Shown here: piece after piece, positions 6,139 through 15,888 of the stretch
Numbering within the stretch: the first letter of the stretch is position 1
Layout of the letters: each line of letters starts with the position of its first letter
Origin: a virus
Virus record (IMG/VR): IMGVR_UViG_3300004805_000038
Span: 1-21,960 of that record
Reading direction: 5' to 3' (one strand)
DNA length: 21,960 nucleotides
Notes under the pieces: generated by a model
What the model was told of the DNA's origin: nothing
What the model saw: the letters and a program-made list of their open reading frames with translations, nothing else
Databases searched by the model: none
Made by a program: the position numbers and the translations under genes

Positions 6139-6933
6139 ATGGAACTAAGAGACTTAGACGTAAACGAACCTGCAGAGGTTGAGGAATCGTCTACCCCAGA
6201 ACCTGAAAATGTGGAGACACATGTGGAACCTGCAAAGGAACCCGAACACGTTGAAGAGCCAACGAATGAGCCTGCTGAGGTGCCAGCTAAAGCACAAGAG
6301 GAAACTCCTGCTCCTGAATCTGAGGAACATCAGCAACCAAAGCGTTCTCGTGCTGCAGATCGAATCCAAGAAGTTCTACGTGAGAACAAAGAACTTAAGG
6401 AGAAAATGGAAAACTTTTCGCAACAAGTTGCTCCTGAACTGCAGAAAGAAGAAATTGCTTACGATGACCTTAATAAAGTTATCAATCAAAGAGCCATGCA
6501 AGCGGCTGAACTGCTCGTTGCGAGTAAACAAGTTGAGTCTAAGATGAAGGAACAAGCACAAGTCTGGCAAGATGATTTAGAGCAATCTGTTAAGGACAAT
6601 CCTCAACTCGATCCTAAATCTCCAGAGTATGATCCTGAATTAAACTTGACGCTTGCAAGACTTTTGGACGACGGAAACGGAATGCCTAGAACAGATATTC
6701 TAGTTTCAGATGTTCTTAAAACGTTTCAAAAACGTGAATCTCAAGTCGTTGCAAAAGCACAAGAAGAAGGAAAGAATGATGCTACAGTTAAAATCGCGAA
6801 ACAAATTGCGGAATCTGCCATCACTCCTACGGCGAAAGCTCCTTCCGATGCACAAGAATATTCTGATGAAGAACTCTCTGAATTAAGAACAAAGAATCCT
6901 AAAGAATATATGAGAATAATTGACAAAATCTAG
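6139..6933 (+). CDS. Capsid scaffolding protein
   Basis: This 264-residue protein is placed directly before the major capsid gene and has the usual scaffold character. The N-terminal 70 residues are very acidic and rich in Glu, Pro and Ala (repeats of E-P, probably disordered). A central coiled coil follows (RAADRIQEVLRENKELKEKM, then the Q/E-rich helix to about 150), and a charged helical C-terminus ends the protein (SDEELSELRTKNPKEYMRII). Scaffolds guide coat assembly and then leave or are degraded. No protease motif is seen here or nearby, so exit of the intact protein is likelier, as in P22. The call rests on position and composition. The start has no Shine-Dalgarno sequence. Confidence 0.8.
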   Translation: MELRDLDVNEPAEVEESSTPEPENVETHVEPAKEPEHVEEPTNEPAEVPAKAQEETPAPESEEHQQPKRSRAADRIQEVLRENKELKEKMENFSQQVAPELQKEEIAYDDLNKVINQRAMQAAELLVASKQVESKMKEQAQVWQDDLEQSVKDNPQLDPKSPEYDPELNLTLARLLDDGNGMPRTDILVSDVLKTFQKRESQVVAKAQEEGKNDATVKIAKQIAESAITPTAKAPSDAQEYSDEELSELRTKNPKEYMRIIDKI

Positions 6934-6952
6934 TTTCAGGGCAAACTAAGAC

Positions 6953-8032
6953 ATGGCTAATCTAGCAACAAACGTTGGCGAGAAGTTCGCAAAGAATTCG
7001 CTTCGTCGTTTCAAGCAAACAGCTTGCGCTCCGATGATTACGAATGATAAGTATGAAGGTGAAATTAAAGGTGGTGGTGCTGATCGTGTAAATATCTTGA
7101 CCTATGGAGTTCCAGCAATTACGAACTACACTGGTGCTGATTTCACGTTCGATACTGTTACTGAAGTTGAAGGAATTTTGGTTGTTGACCAACTTAAATT
7201 GTGGAAATTTCAAATTCTTGATTGGGATCGTTTCAAAACCTATGCAGGTGATGTGAACTCAGTTGAGATGCAAAATGCTGGCGATCAGTTGGAAAGACTT
7301 ATCGATCAGTTCGTTCTTGGTTTTTATGCAAAAGCAGGAAACAGAGTAGCTACTGATTATGTTACTGGTACCATCGCAGTTGATGTTTCTGGAAACGTAA
7401 CTGGAACAGGTACAACTTTCCCAGCTACTTGTGTTGGTTCTAAATTCAAAATTCCTGGTATCGCTACTATTTTCCGCGTTAAGACTTATACTTCTGCCAC
7501 AGTGATTGTGATTGAAGATGACCTTGACGATGTTGCAAGTCAGTACACTGGTGGTGTTGTTGCTGCTTTGACTTCATATGTAATGTATGGATATGCAAAA
7601 CTTCAAGTGACTTCATCTACTATTGATGCACAAGTTTTGAAAGCAAAAGAATTGTTGGATGCAGCTTATGTTCCAACAACTGAAAGGTTTATTGTGTTCC
7701 CTTCAAAGATTATCTCTTTGATCCTGCAGTCTGGACAACTTACCCCTTACACTCCATCTGCTTATGAAGATGTTGTAAAATTGGGAATCGTTGGACAATA
7801 CCGTGGATTTAAGATCATCTCTAATGAACAAGTAGCTGGTGATAACTCAAATGGTTACCACTGTGTTGCTGGTCACCCATCTGCAATCTGCTTTGCAATG
7901 GCTATGACAAAATCTGAGATTGTTGATCGCGAAGCAAACTTCGGAAAAGGTTACAAAGGTCTTACATGTTACGGTGCTAAAGTTCTTGATCTTCGTCGAT
8001 CAGCTTTGGTTGACATGTGGCTATATGTCTAA
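6953..8032 (+). CDS. Major capsid protein
   Basis: This 359-residue protein has the look of an HK97-fold coat protein of the type seen in short-tailed phages. The N-arm (FAKNSLRRFKQTACAPMI) is followed by YEGEIKGGGADRVNILTYG (34-52), a stretch often conserved in coat proteins. Then come the long helix region (VEMQNAGDQLERLIDQFVLG) and C-terminal segments typical of the A-domain (RFIVFPSKIISLIL, YRGFKIISNEQ). Between about residues 137 and 214 lies a Gly/Thr/Val-rich beta segment (TGTGTTFPATCVGSKFKIPG and on). It resembles an inserted Ig-like domain and may project from the capsid surface. CAGGG lies 11 bases before the ATG; no true Shine-Dalgarno sequence is present. Confidence 0.9.
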   Translation: MANLATNVGEKFAKNSLRRFKQTACAPMITNDKYEGEIKGGGADRVNILTYGVPAITNYTGADFTFDTVTEVEGILVVDQLKLWKFQILDWDRFKTYAGDVNSVEMQNAGDQLERLIDQFVLGFYAKAGNRVATDYVTGTIAVDVSGNVTGTGTTFPATCVGSKFKIPGIATIFRVKTYTSATVIVIEDDLDDVASQYTGGVVAALTSYVMYGYAKLQVTSSTIDAQVLKAKELLDAAYVPTTERFIVFPSKIISLILQSGQLTPYTPSAYEDVVKLGIVGQYRGFKIISNEQVAGDNSNGYHCVAGHPSAICFAMAMTKSEIVDREANFGKGYKGLTCYGAKVLDLRRSALVDMWLYV

Positions 8033-8059
8033 TCTAAGTTACAACTAAATATTCTTTTA

Positions 8060-8139
8060 GCGAGCGGACTAACCATCTGCTCGCAAATAAGTACATTTAG
8101 CAAAGACTTCCTACAGACGCAAACTTTTGCGTAGAGGTC
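8060..8139 (+). promoter_or_regulatory. Two hairpins after the capsid gene
   Basis: Hairpin one has arms GCGAGCGGA (8060-8068) and TCTGCTCGC (8076-8084): nine pairs including one G-U, with a seven-base loop. Hairpin two pairs GACTTC and TA (8105-8113) with TA and GAGGTC (8132-8139), and CGCAA (8118-8122) with TTGCG (8127-8131) around ACTT. Neither is followed by a T-tract, so they may be partial terminators, RNA-stability elements or RNase sites that set a high capsid level. They are the most GC-rich structure in the intergenic DNA here. Confidence 0.6.
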
Positions 8140-8178
8140 GGAATAATAATTTATATTTTCTTCAGGGATATAATAACT

Positions 8179-9285
8179 ATGGGTCTTTTCGACAATAGTA
8201 GTCTAGGTTTCAGTTCAGCAAATCCGTTTTTAAACAATCAACCAGTTACAAATATTAAAGTTGACAGTAATGGCAATGGAATGTCCGTTGCTGGCGGTAC
8301 TGATTATCCGACATCAGCAGGCTCATCTAATGGATCTTCTGGAAGTACTAAACTTCAAGCGCCAGCAAAAACTTCTGGATCATCTTCAAATTCATCTTCT
8401 TCTTCAAAAACACTTCAAGCTCAGCAAGATAAACTTAGAAAATCTCTAGGTAATTCTTTTGGTTCAACAATTGATGCATACAAGAATATGATTGGTTGGC
8501 TTCCAGACCAACAGAATGATGTTCAATCTCAAGTTAACAATCTTGCAGATACTCAGAAACAATCTATTTCTGATGCACTTACTTCCGCCCTTCAAAAATT
8601 TGGAGGTTATCGCGATGAAGTTGCAACAAATCAGAAGCAAACACTTCAAGACTTGTCAGATAATACTAGAAACCTTTTCCAAGCTGGTAACAACTATTTG
8701 GGAGCACGTGGTGCTGGAGACAGTTCTGCAACTGGTATGTATTCTGCAGCAATGACGCAGCAAGCGAACAAGCAAAGAGCAGATGTCCAGAATCAGACAA
8801 ACACAATGTATAATGACTTGAATACTAAAGAAGCAGATACTCAGTCAGCAGCTCAACAGCAATTAGATGCAGTTGAAACATGGAAGGCAACACGAACTTC
8901 TGAAATTGTTCAACAATATCAAGACTTGAAGAGACAACTTGAAACAGCAAAAGCACAAGCGAATGACAGTCAGAAACAAGCCCTTGCAAATCTTGATGCT
9001 TCTTTGTTCCAGTCTGCCGTAAATAACTTGAATACACTTCAACAATCAGCTTCTCAATATAAACAACAAGTTGCTGCTACTCTTCAAACACAAAATCAAC
9101 AATTGTCTGGAGCATTGGATAATGTTAATAAGAGTGCACAATATGATGTTCAGAAGCAAACAACTGTTCCACTTTCTGGCATTGAACAAGCTACTCCTCA
9201 ATCAGACGGTTCTGTTGTTGGCTACTACAATGGAAGAAAAGTACAAGTTGATAAAAATGGAAACGTTCTTGCTTATTTAGACTGA
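8179..9285 (+). CDS. Coiled-coil virion protein, likely internal
   Basis: The first 90 residues of this 368-residue protein are Ser/Asn/Gly-rich and look disordered (for example GSSNGSSGSTK). The rest is a long Gln/Ala-rich helical and coiled-coil region, roughly residues 90-330, broken by a Gly-rich turn (YLGARGAGDSSATGMYSAAM). A short beta-like tail ends it (VVGYYNGRKVQVDKNGNVLA). Helical Gln-rich proteins placed between the capsid and a very large internal protein are usually minor virion or ejection proteins in short-tailed phages. No enzyme motif is seen. GATATAAT lies four bases before the ATG, but the leader would then be almost absent. The assignment to ejection is an inference from position. 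Confidence 0.7.
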   Translation: MGLFDNSSLGFSSANPFLNNQPVTNIKVDSNGNGMSVAGGTDYPTSAGSSNGSSGSTKLQAPAKTSGSSSNSSSSSKTLQAQQDKLRKSLGNSFGSTIDAYKNMIGWLPDQQNDVQSQVNNLADTQKQSISDALTSALQKFGGYRDEVATNQKQTLQDLSDNTRNLFQAGNNYLGARGAGDSSATGMYSAAMTQQANKQRADVQNQTNTMYNDLNTKEADTQSAAQQQLDAVETWKATRTSEIVQQYQDLKRQLETAKAQANDSQKQALANLDASLFQSAVNNLNTLQQSASQYKQQVAATLQTQNQQLSGALDNVNKSAQYDVQKQTTVPLSGIEQATPQSDGSVVGYYNGRKVQVDKNGNVLAYLD

Positions 9286-9301
9286 TTAATAAACAAATAT
9301 C

Positions 9302-12300
9302 ATGACTTTACAAGACTTATACGACAATATAAAAAAGTTTGCCGGTTCTGCCAATGATGTTGTTCAGAATACTGCAAATTTTATTGGTCAACCAGGTACT
9401 GCTGCAGGTCAAGGTCTTCGTAATTTTGGTTCTCAAGTACAGCAAAACATTCAATATGCTGCGCCTTCACAGGATCAAAGATATGATTCTAATGTTCCTC
9501 AGTTTTTCAAAAACATGGGAGACTATCAGTGGGCAATTTCGAAAGCAATGGAAGGTGCCAAGACTGTTGACTATTCAAAGAATGTACAAAATCCAATAGG
9601 AAAGTTTGCAATTGATGCTGTGACTACTCCAATTAATGCTATTCCAAAATTCATCAATGCTGTGGGAGATGCTGGACAAGTGGCAGGTCAACAAGGAGGG
9701 CCGACTGCTTCTGATCTTGCTAGAATAGGAGGAAAATCTGCTGGTGTTGGACTTGACTTGATGTCACTTTATGGAGGAGGTGCTGCTGCAAAAACCGTAG
9801 GTGCTGAATCTTTAGGTAAGATTGGACTTCAACAAGCGATAAAAGACGGACTCATTACTGGTGCAAAGGCTGGTGGTGGTTTTGGCCTTGCTTATGGTGC
9901 CTCTCAAGGTATCCAACAAGGAGATAATCTTCCAGATCAATTCAAGAATATGGTTGAGCAAGCAGGTCTTCAAGGATTATTCGGTGCTGGTATTGGTGCT
10001 ATTTCAGGTGGAGCTATTGGCGGTGCTGGACACGAAATTGGGGCTATTGGAAGAGATGTCATGCAAGCAAGAAACCCAGAAACAATCTTAAATAAAAATC
10101 AGAAGTACATTAATACTGGATCACTTATATCTTCAGATGGTTCTCATCCTAAGATGGTTGATCCTAATTTCTTTAATCCTGAATCACTTTTAGGAAAAGG
10201 CATCATGAAACTTGAAGGAGGAGGTCTTTCTATCAGAGATGTAGCAACAGGTGCATCAGATATTCCAGGTCAAATGAAAGTTCCGCCAGTTAGGACTACA
10301 ATGAATAAAGAAATTGCTGCTATTGTCAGAAAGAACCTAAAAGCAGGAAAAGAGCCTTTTGCAGGCGTAGATCAGCCAATTCCAGCTGAAAATGCTGTAG
10401 AAAGAGGGTTGGTGAGCTCTGTAAAAACTTCTGGGAACCCAAATATCACACCAGAAGCTAAATTACAGACAAATGGTACATATATACCAAAGGCGAATGC
10501 AGACACGTTAGGTGAAGCCCAGGCACTTCTCACGGAAGGTGGATCAATAGACTTCCATAATGTCAAAGACCTTGATAAAAAGGTCATGGCTACTATTCAA
10601 CAAGCCATTAATCTTGATAAACAAGGGAACCATCAAGCCGCTGCTAATCTCTACAATAATTTGTCAATTCATGGGACTGAATTAGGGCGCGGCGTTCAAG
10701 CATTTTCAATGCTAGACAAAATGAGTCCAGAAGCATTGTCTCTTTCATTAGCTGGGCACATCAAAAAGTATAATGCAACACATTCAACTCCAATTCCAGA
10801 ACTTGGACCAGAACATCAACAGATGATCTCAGACTTCATTAGTAAAATTGATGGATTACCAGCCGGAAGAGAAAAGAACATTGCAATCAATGAATTCAAC
10901 AAACAACTTAGCAATTTATTCCCATCTAGTTTTGCAGACAAAGCAATTACTGTCTGGAAAGCAGGACTTTTGACAAGTCTTAGAACACATGAAAGAAACT
11001 TACTTGGAAATGCTGTCATGCTAGGATCAGAAGTTGCTAAAGATTTACCAGCAACACTTGCAGACAAAGCAATGTCTATAGTGACTAAACAAAGAACAGT
11101 CACACCAACGCTTTCTGGAATGAGAGAGTTTGGATCTAAAGAAACTAGACAACAAATTAAAGATTTAGTAATGAGAGGATATGACCCATCGGAAGACGTA
11201 GGTAAATTTGACGTGCATAGAAATATTACTTGGGCAAATACTCCAATACAGAAATTCTTGAAAGGATATACTGAAGCAGTATTTAGACCACTTGGAGCTG
11301 AGGATAAAGCATTCTTCAATGCAGCATTTAAACGTTCGCTTTACGATCAAGCTGGAGCTGAAGCTATCAACGCTGGTAAAAAAGGTGATGCTGAATTTAT
11401 TAAGAGTTTAGTATCAAGTCCAAACGAAAATATGCTCGCTAATGCGACTAAAGATGCAAACTATGCAACATTCCATGACAAGACTGCTCTTTCAGGACTA
11501 GCTACATCTGGAAAACAATTCTTATCACGTCAACAAGGTTTGAAAGGCGAAGTTGGAAAACTTGTTTCTGAAATGGTTGCACCTTTTACTGGTGTACCTT
11601 CTTCAATTGTTGGAAAGACTGTTGCATATTCGCCACTTGGATTAATTCGTGGAGTTTATCATGCTGGAAAAGTTATGGTAAAAAATGTACCAGAACTTCA
11701 GAGACAAGCTGCTCAAGAAATTGGAAGAGGTACAATGGGTTCTGGCATGTTTGCATTAGGTTCTTATTTAATGAGTAAAGGATTGATGACTGGACAACCT
11801 AAAGATGCAAAAGAAGCTGATCTTTGGGCAGCACAAGGAAAACAAGCAAATTCTGTATTAGTTGGAGGAAAATGGAGAAGTATTAATTCAATTGGACCTC
11901 AAAATCTTGTTGTTCTTGCTGGTGCAAAATACAATGAAGAAATGAACAAACCAGATGGATCTTTTGGTGAATATGCAATGGGATTAGGAAAAGATCAATT
12001 AAGTCAAACATTTTTGCAGGGTGTACAAGGACCACTTAATGCATTATCTGATCCAGGAAGATATGGCGCTAATTACTTTGGAAACCAATTATCTTCTGGA
12101 GTTCCTAACATTATTAAAGATATGTCAAAGGCTGGTGATACTGTTCAAAGAGAAAACAACACACCACTTGATTTTGTTACTAACTCAATCCCAGGACTAA
12201 GAAACCAGAACATTGAGAAGCGTGATGTTATGGGACAACCCCTTCCGCAAGAACCAACAGGAGCAGCTGCATTCTATGATTTATTCAATTCAAAAGAACA

Positions 12301-13240
12301 AAGAGATACTCCAGTAACATCAGAATTAAATAGACTTTATAATTCAGGAAATGATGCAACGCCATCTAGACTTCAGAAGTCACAAACAGTATATGGCCAG
12401 AAGCTTAAATTGAGTCCACAAGAACTTAATACTTTTGAAGGTGCTTCTGGAGCGCAAATGCAACCAATGCTTCAACAAATTATCACTTCACCACAATATC
12501 AAGGACTGTCAGACGAAGATAAAAAATCACTTATTGATAAAATTGTTACTGATTCTAAGAAGAATGCAAAACAACAATTATTTAGTGGTCAACTTCAGAC
12601 AAATGATAGTTCAAATGTAGCTGGACAATCGGCTGCAGCACTTCCTGGAGGTTTTGATCCTAGTCAATTGAAAGGTAAATATAATGTTCAAATGAACAAA
12701 GACGCTTTTGCTTCTTCAGATCAGAATTTTGTCAAGAAAGACGGTTATGTTTATAGAAAAGGAATAGATGGTACTGTGACTGCAGTTACTGAAAATCAAT
12801 TCAATTCTCAAATGAATGATGCCAAACTTACTAACCAAAAGAAAAATCTTGATATGGCAGGTTGGCAGAAGACTGCAGAAGATCAGTTCCAAACACTTCA
12901 GAATCAATTGCAAGATCCAAACGTTGATGAACTTGATAGAACAACTATTCAGAATAAGATTGAGACTTTAGTTGCTGAATATCAGAAGTACAAGCAATAT
13001 GGCGGATTTACAAAAGGAAAAGCAGGAAAAAAGACTAAACCTCTTAAAATTAATCTTGCTGGCATAATTAAGAAGGTAAAGACAACTACACCTAAACTAG
13101 CAAAGACTTCAGTAAAAGAGGCGCCGCTCAGACTTCCTAAAATAGTTGCAAGCAAACCATTATCATCGACAGGACATATTCAAAAAATTAAACTTAAACC
13201 TAGCGTCAGCACCATTCCTGGGGCTAAACGTTTAGCATAA
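9302..13240 (+). CDS. Very large internal virion / DNA-ejection protein
   Basis: This is the largest gene, 1312 residues. The N-terminal quarter has several Gly/Ala-rich, weakly hydrophobic segments (GVGLDLMSLYGGGAAAK near 150, GLFGAGIGAISGGAIGGAG near 230) that could insert in or cross a membrane. The middle contains WKAGLLTSLRTHERNLLGNA (near 550), a segment I associate with large internal phage proteins. The C-terminus has a coiled coil (near 1190-1230) and then about 60 very Lys-rich residues, suggesting DNA binding. No lysozyme or transglycosylase motif was recognised. Proteins of this kind in short-tailed phages are carried in the head and form a channel for DNA entry. A 14-base palindrome, GCTAAACGTTTAGC (13223-13236), lies in the last codons. 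Confidence 0.75.
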   Translation: MTLQDLYDNIKKFAGSANDVVQNTANFIGQPGTAAGQGLRNFGSQVQQNIQYAAPSQDQRYDSNVPQFFKNMGDYQWAISKAMEGAKTVDYSKNVQNPIGKFAIDAVTTPINAIPKFINAVGDAGQVAGQQGGPTASDLARIGGKSAGVGLDLMSLYGGGAAAKTVGAESLGKIGLQQAIKDGLITGAKAGGGFGLAYGASQGIQQGDNLPDQFKNMVEQAGLQGLFGAGIGAISGGAIGGAGHEIGAIGRDVMQARNPETILNKNQKYINTGSLISSDGSHPKMVDPNFFNPESLLGKGIMKLEGGGLSIRDVATGASDIPGQMKVPPVRTTMNKEIAAIVRKNLKAGKEPFAGVDQPIPAENAVERGLVSSVKTSGNPNITPEAKLQTNGTYIPKANADTLGEAQALLTEGGSIDFHNVKDLDKKVMATIQQAINLDKQGNHQAAANLYNNLSIHGTELGRGVQAFSMLDKMSPEALSLSLAGHIKKYNATHSTPIPELGPEHQQMISDFISKIDGLPAGREKNIAINEFNKQLSNLFPSSFADKAITVWKAGLLTSLRTHERNLLGNAVMLGSEVAKDLPATLADKAMSIVTKQRTVTPTLSGMREFGSKETRQQIKDLVMRGYDPSEDVGKFDVHRNITWANTPIQKFLKGYTEAVFRPLGAEDKAFFNAAFKRSLYDQAGAEAINAGKKGDAEFIKSLVSSPNENMLANATKDANYATFHDKTALSGLATSGKQFLSRQQGLKGEVGKLVSEMVAPFTGVPSSIVGKTVAYSPLGLIRGVYHAGKVMVKNVPELQRQAAQEIGRGTMGSGMFALGSYLMSKGLMTGQPKDAKEADLWAAQGKQANSVLVGGKWRSINSIGPQNLVVLAGAKYNEEMNKPDGSFGEYAMGLGKDQLSQTFLQGVQGPLNALSDPGRYGANYFGNQLSSGVPNIIKDMSKAGDTVQRENNTPLDFVTNSIPGLRNQNIEKRDVMGQPLPQEPTGAAAFYDLFNSKEQRDTPVTSELNRLYNSGNDATPSRLQKSQTVYGQKLKLSPQELNTFEGASGAQMQPMLQQIITSPQYQGLSDEDKKSLIDKIVTDSKKNAKQQLFSGQLQTNDSSNVAGQSAAALPGGFDPSQLKGKYNVQMNKDAFASSDQNFVKKDGYVYRKGIDGTVTAVTENQFNSQMNDAKLTNQKKNLDMAGWQKTAEDQFQTLQNQLQDPNVDELDRTTIQNKIETLVAEYQKYKQYGGFTKGKAGKKTKPLKINLAGIIKKVKTTTPKLAKTSVKEAPLRLPKIVASKPLSSTGHIQKIKLKPSVSTIPGAKRLA

Positions 13241-13244
13241 AAAT

Positions 13245-13898
13245 ATGCAGATATATGATATAATGAAAAGTGTGTATAGACGTTTCGAGAAGTCTTCAGA
13301 TACTCCTGATTCAACAACTGAAGATTTCATTATTCGCCTTGAGTATGCTAATGCTGCAATTGATAAATGGGAGAATGAACAAGGAATTGAATGGAAAGAA
13401 TTGTATGGAACTATTTCAGGAGCAATGGTGAATGGTGTGTTTAATAATCAGACAACTTTGAATGATTTTAAACGTCCTGCTGGTTACTTAAGAATAGGAT
13501 CAGACAAGTATCAATATGTTAGACCTGAGAACATTGAAGTTGAGCAAAGGCTAAGACCAACGCACCAAGTTTATACTGTTACCGGTTCAGATGGTTCATA
13601 CTCAATTAATGTTTATCCTGCAGTAAGTGATAATTTCACATTGGATTATAGAAAGAGAGCTACCAAATATACTTTAGGAACTGAAACAACTCCAGAAATT
13701 CAAATGTCTGATCCAGAATTTATCATTAATGACGTGCTGGCACAATTATATTTAGACGATGACAATGGTACTCAAGCTAATGTTTCTATGCAAATAGCAA
13801 CTGGAAAAATGGAAGCGATGAGACTTGCGAATGAAACAGATCCATTCAATAATAATTCTAATTTTCCCGACGATGACTTTGCCGGGTTTGGAAACTAA
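13245..13898 (+). CDS. Head-tail connector (adaptor) protein
   Basis: The N-terminal half of this 217-residue protein is helical (YRRFEKSSDTPDSTTEDFII, then LEYANAAIDKWENEQGIEW). The second half is beta-rich (YLRIGSDKYQYVRP, VYTVTGSDGSYSINVYPAVS), ending in an Asp/Asn-rich tail. Size, layout and position before the propeller protein fit the ring that joins portal to tail, as gp4 does in P22. No gp4-like glycan-hydrolase residues can be pointed to. ATG 13263 (MKSVYRR) is a possible alternative start, and TGATATAAT overlaps it (13256-13264), so an internal promoter here is possible but not convincing. The stop overlaps the next start (TAATG). Confidence 0.6.
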   Translation: MQIYDIMKSVYRRFEKSSDTPDSTTEDFIIRLEYANAAIDKWENEQGIEWKELYGTISGAMVNGVFNNQTTLNDFKRPAGYLRIGSDKYQYVRPENIEVEQRLRPTHQVYTVTGSDGSYSINVYPAVSDNFTLDYRKRATKYTLGTETTPEIQMSDPEFIINDVLAQLYLDDDNGTQANVSMQIATGKMEAMRLANETDPFNNNSNFPDDDFAGFGN

Positions 13899-15865
13899 TG
13901 AAAATTACAATCCCAACAGGATCAACAAAGAAACACCCGCTTATTATTGCTGATAAGTTTGATAAAGGAACTGTCACATTAATAGATGAGGCTCGTATAC
14001 TGCCGACGATGGCAAAAGAATCAAAGAACTTGATACAAACTCAAGATGGTTTATGGTCTCAACGTTGGGGACAAGCATTTTACGGAAGTGCTATTGCAAG
14101 TGAATTAATTATTGATGGTGGTGAAGAATATGTTGCTTCTGCAACAACTAGACATATTATTGTTGTTGGTGGTACTACTGGAAATTTATATAGATCAATT
14201 GATGATGGAAAGACTTGGACTATTTTGACAGGTGCAACAATGACGCCAGGTAAAAAACCATTCTTTATTCAGATTAATTCCATTATGCTTATTGCTAATG
14301 GTGTTGATAATCTTATCCAATATAATGGTACAACTGTTTTGGCAACATATGCATCACTATCGGCGCCTGTTGGAGTAGGATTAGCACGTACGGTTTTAGT
14401 AGCTGGAAGTTATACAATGTACTATCAGATTACCGCTTTGAATGCTGTAGGTGAAACTGTAGGATCAACAGAGGCATCTATTACTGTAAACAAAGTTAGA
14501 GATAATTGGGTAACTGGAGAAAATGTTACTGTAACATGGACAGCAGTTGGAGGAGCTACTAGATACCAAATATATTGGGCAGATGAATCAGGACATGAAG
14601 CTTATATTGATTCTATTACTTCAAATAGTTATATTGATGATGGTTCGGTTCAACAAAATCCTTATATTGTTGTGCCAAATGATAATACAACAACTGCACC
14701 TAAATTCAGACAAATGGAATTATCGATGAATCGTATTTGGGCTACAGGAGATTTAAACAATCCTTACCGTGTCCACTTCACTGGTGTTGGACAGGATATA
14801 AATAAGTTCTCTGCATGGTATGGTGGTGGTTGGGTCGATCTTGATAAAGGAGGTCGTGAAATGCCACTCGCTATAAAACATTATAGAACAGGAAAGGGCG
14901 ATTCTGCTGCAACAGTGCTTTGCAATAATCCAGAAGGTGAAGGTACTATTTGGCAAGTAACATTGGAATCAGTAACCGTTGGATCTACTTCTTTCACAGT
15001 ACCAGTTCCAGTAAAAATTGTAGGATCAGTTGGAACAACATCTCCATATGGTGTTGTTAAGACTGGTAATGATTTAATATTTCCTAATAAACAAGGTGTT
15101 TTCACACTGGGTACGCCGATTCAAACTTTAAATATTCTTGCCACAGCTGAAAAGTCACAATTAATTCGTCCATCATATCGTGGAATGAATCAATCTAAGG
15201 TTGGTGATATTTGTGGTATTACTCATGATGCTAAGGTTTTCTTCTCATGTGCTATTGGAAGTGTCAATGATACAACATTTATATATGATGCAGAAAGAAA
15301 AAACTGGAATTGGTCATGGGACTTCGGTGCAAAACAATGGTTTAAGACAACCGACACATCTGGCAAAACTCATTTATTATATATTCCTCCTACCGGTGGA
15401 AAACTTGTTGAAGTTTCTGAAAGTTTCAATACTGATTTTGGACAACCAATAAAAACATCATATATTTCTGGTCTTATTCCATTCTCAAAAGATGATACTA
15501 CATTTGCAAAAGTAAAAGAAGTTGTTGTTACTATCGGAAGGCTTAAAGGAACAATACTTGTTGAAATTCTTGGCATTGAAGCAAAACGTGGTTTTTCTAC
15601 TGTTGGTACAAAACAAGTCTCCGATGCATCTTCTTCTATTATGTTTACTGAGAATATTTTTGGGTCATATAAGTTCTCTCATAGAAATGGCGCACCTAAG
15701 ACATTCTCACAAGCAAATATTAAGAAGAGAATTAGAGTTGGAAAAAAACTTAATAAAATTCAAATTCATATATCATCAGCAAATGCAGGAACAGAATTTA
15801 CATTATTGAATTTTCAAGTAACAGGTGCAATTATACCAACAGCTTTACCTAGTCAATGGAAATAA
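13898..15865 (+). CDS. Tail-hub beta-propeller protein
   Basis: This 655-residue protein is nearly all beta-strand, consistent with a propeller. An Asp-box lies near residues 99-106 (SIDDGKTW, matching S-x-D-x-G-x-T-W). A fibronectin-III-like domain is inserted at about 168-255 (YYQITALNAVGETVGST, then VTWTAVGGATRYQIYW). Further blade-like stretches follow, ending with a beta-sandwich-like C-terminus (VVVTIGRLKGTILVEILGI). In P22-type tails, gp10 follows the adaptor and forms the hub; position here is the same and size is broadly comparable. Enzymatic activity is not indicated by the Asp-box alone. Its ATG overlaps the previous stop, so the two are probably co-translated. Confidence 0.65.
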   Translation: MKITIPTGSTKKHPLIIADKFDKGTVTLIDEARILPTMAKESKNLIQTQDGLWSQRWGQAFYGSAIASELIIDGGEEYVASATTRHIIVVGGTTGNLYRSIDDGKTWTILTGATMTPGKKPFFIQINSIMLIANGVDNLIQYNGTTVLATYASLSAPVGVGLARTVLVAGSYTMYYQITALNAVGETVGSTEASITVNKVRDNWVTGENVTVTWTAVGGATRYQIYWADESGHEAYIDSITSNSYIDDGSVQQNPYIVVPNDNTTTAPKFRQMELSMNRIWATGDLNNPYRVHFTGVGQDINKFSAWYGGGWVDLDKGGREMPLAIKHYRTGKGDSAATVLCNNPEGEGTIWQVTLESVTVGSTSFTVPVPVKIVGSVGTTSPYGVVKTGNDLIFPNKQGVFTLGTPIQTLNILATAEKSQLIRPSYRGMNQSKVGDICGITHDAKVFFSCAIGSVNDTTFIYDAERKNWNWSWDFGAKQWFKTTDTSGKTHLLYIPPTGGKLVEVSESFNTDFGQPIKTSYISGLIPFSKDDTTFAKVKEVVVTIGRLKGTILVEILGIEAKRGFSTVGTKQVSDASSSIMFTENIFGSYKFSHRNGAPKTFSQANIKKRIRVGKKLNKIQIHISSANAGTEFTLLNFQVTGAIIPTALPSQWK

Positions 15866-15888
15866 TTAATTTATTATAAAAAAATAAT

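Noticed and set aside
8167-8178. GATATAAT as a promoter making a leaderless mRNA for the 8179 gene
   Set aside because: The -10 would lie only four bases from the ATG, no -35 or TG extension is present, and the AT-rich leader explains it as well.
10816-11319. 167-codon minus-strand frame inside the 1312-aa gene
   Set aside because: It lies wholly opposite a well-formed gene, has no promoter or ribosome site, and has the Ser/Leu/Cys-rich look of antisense translation.
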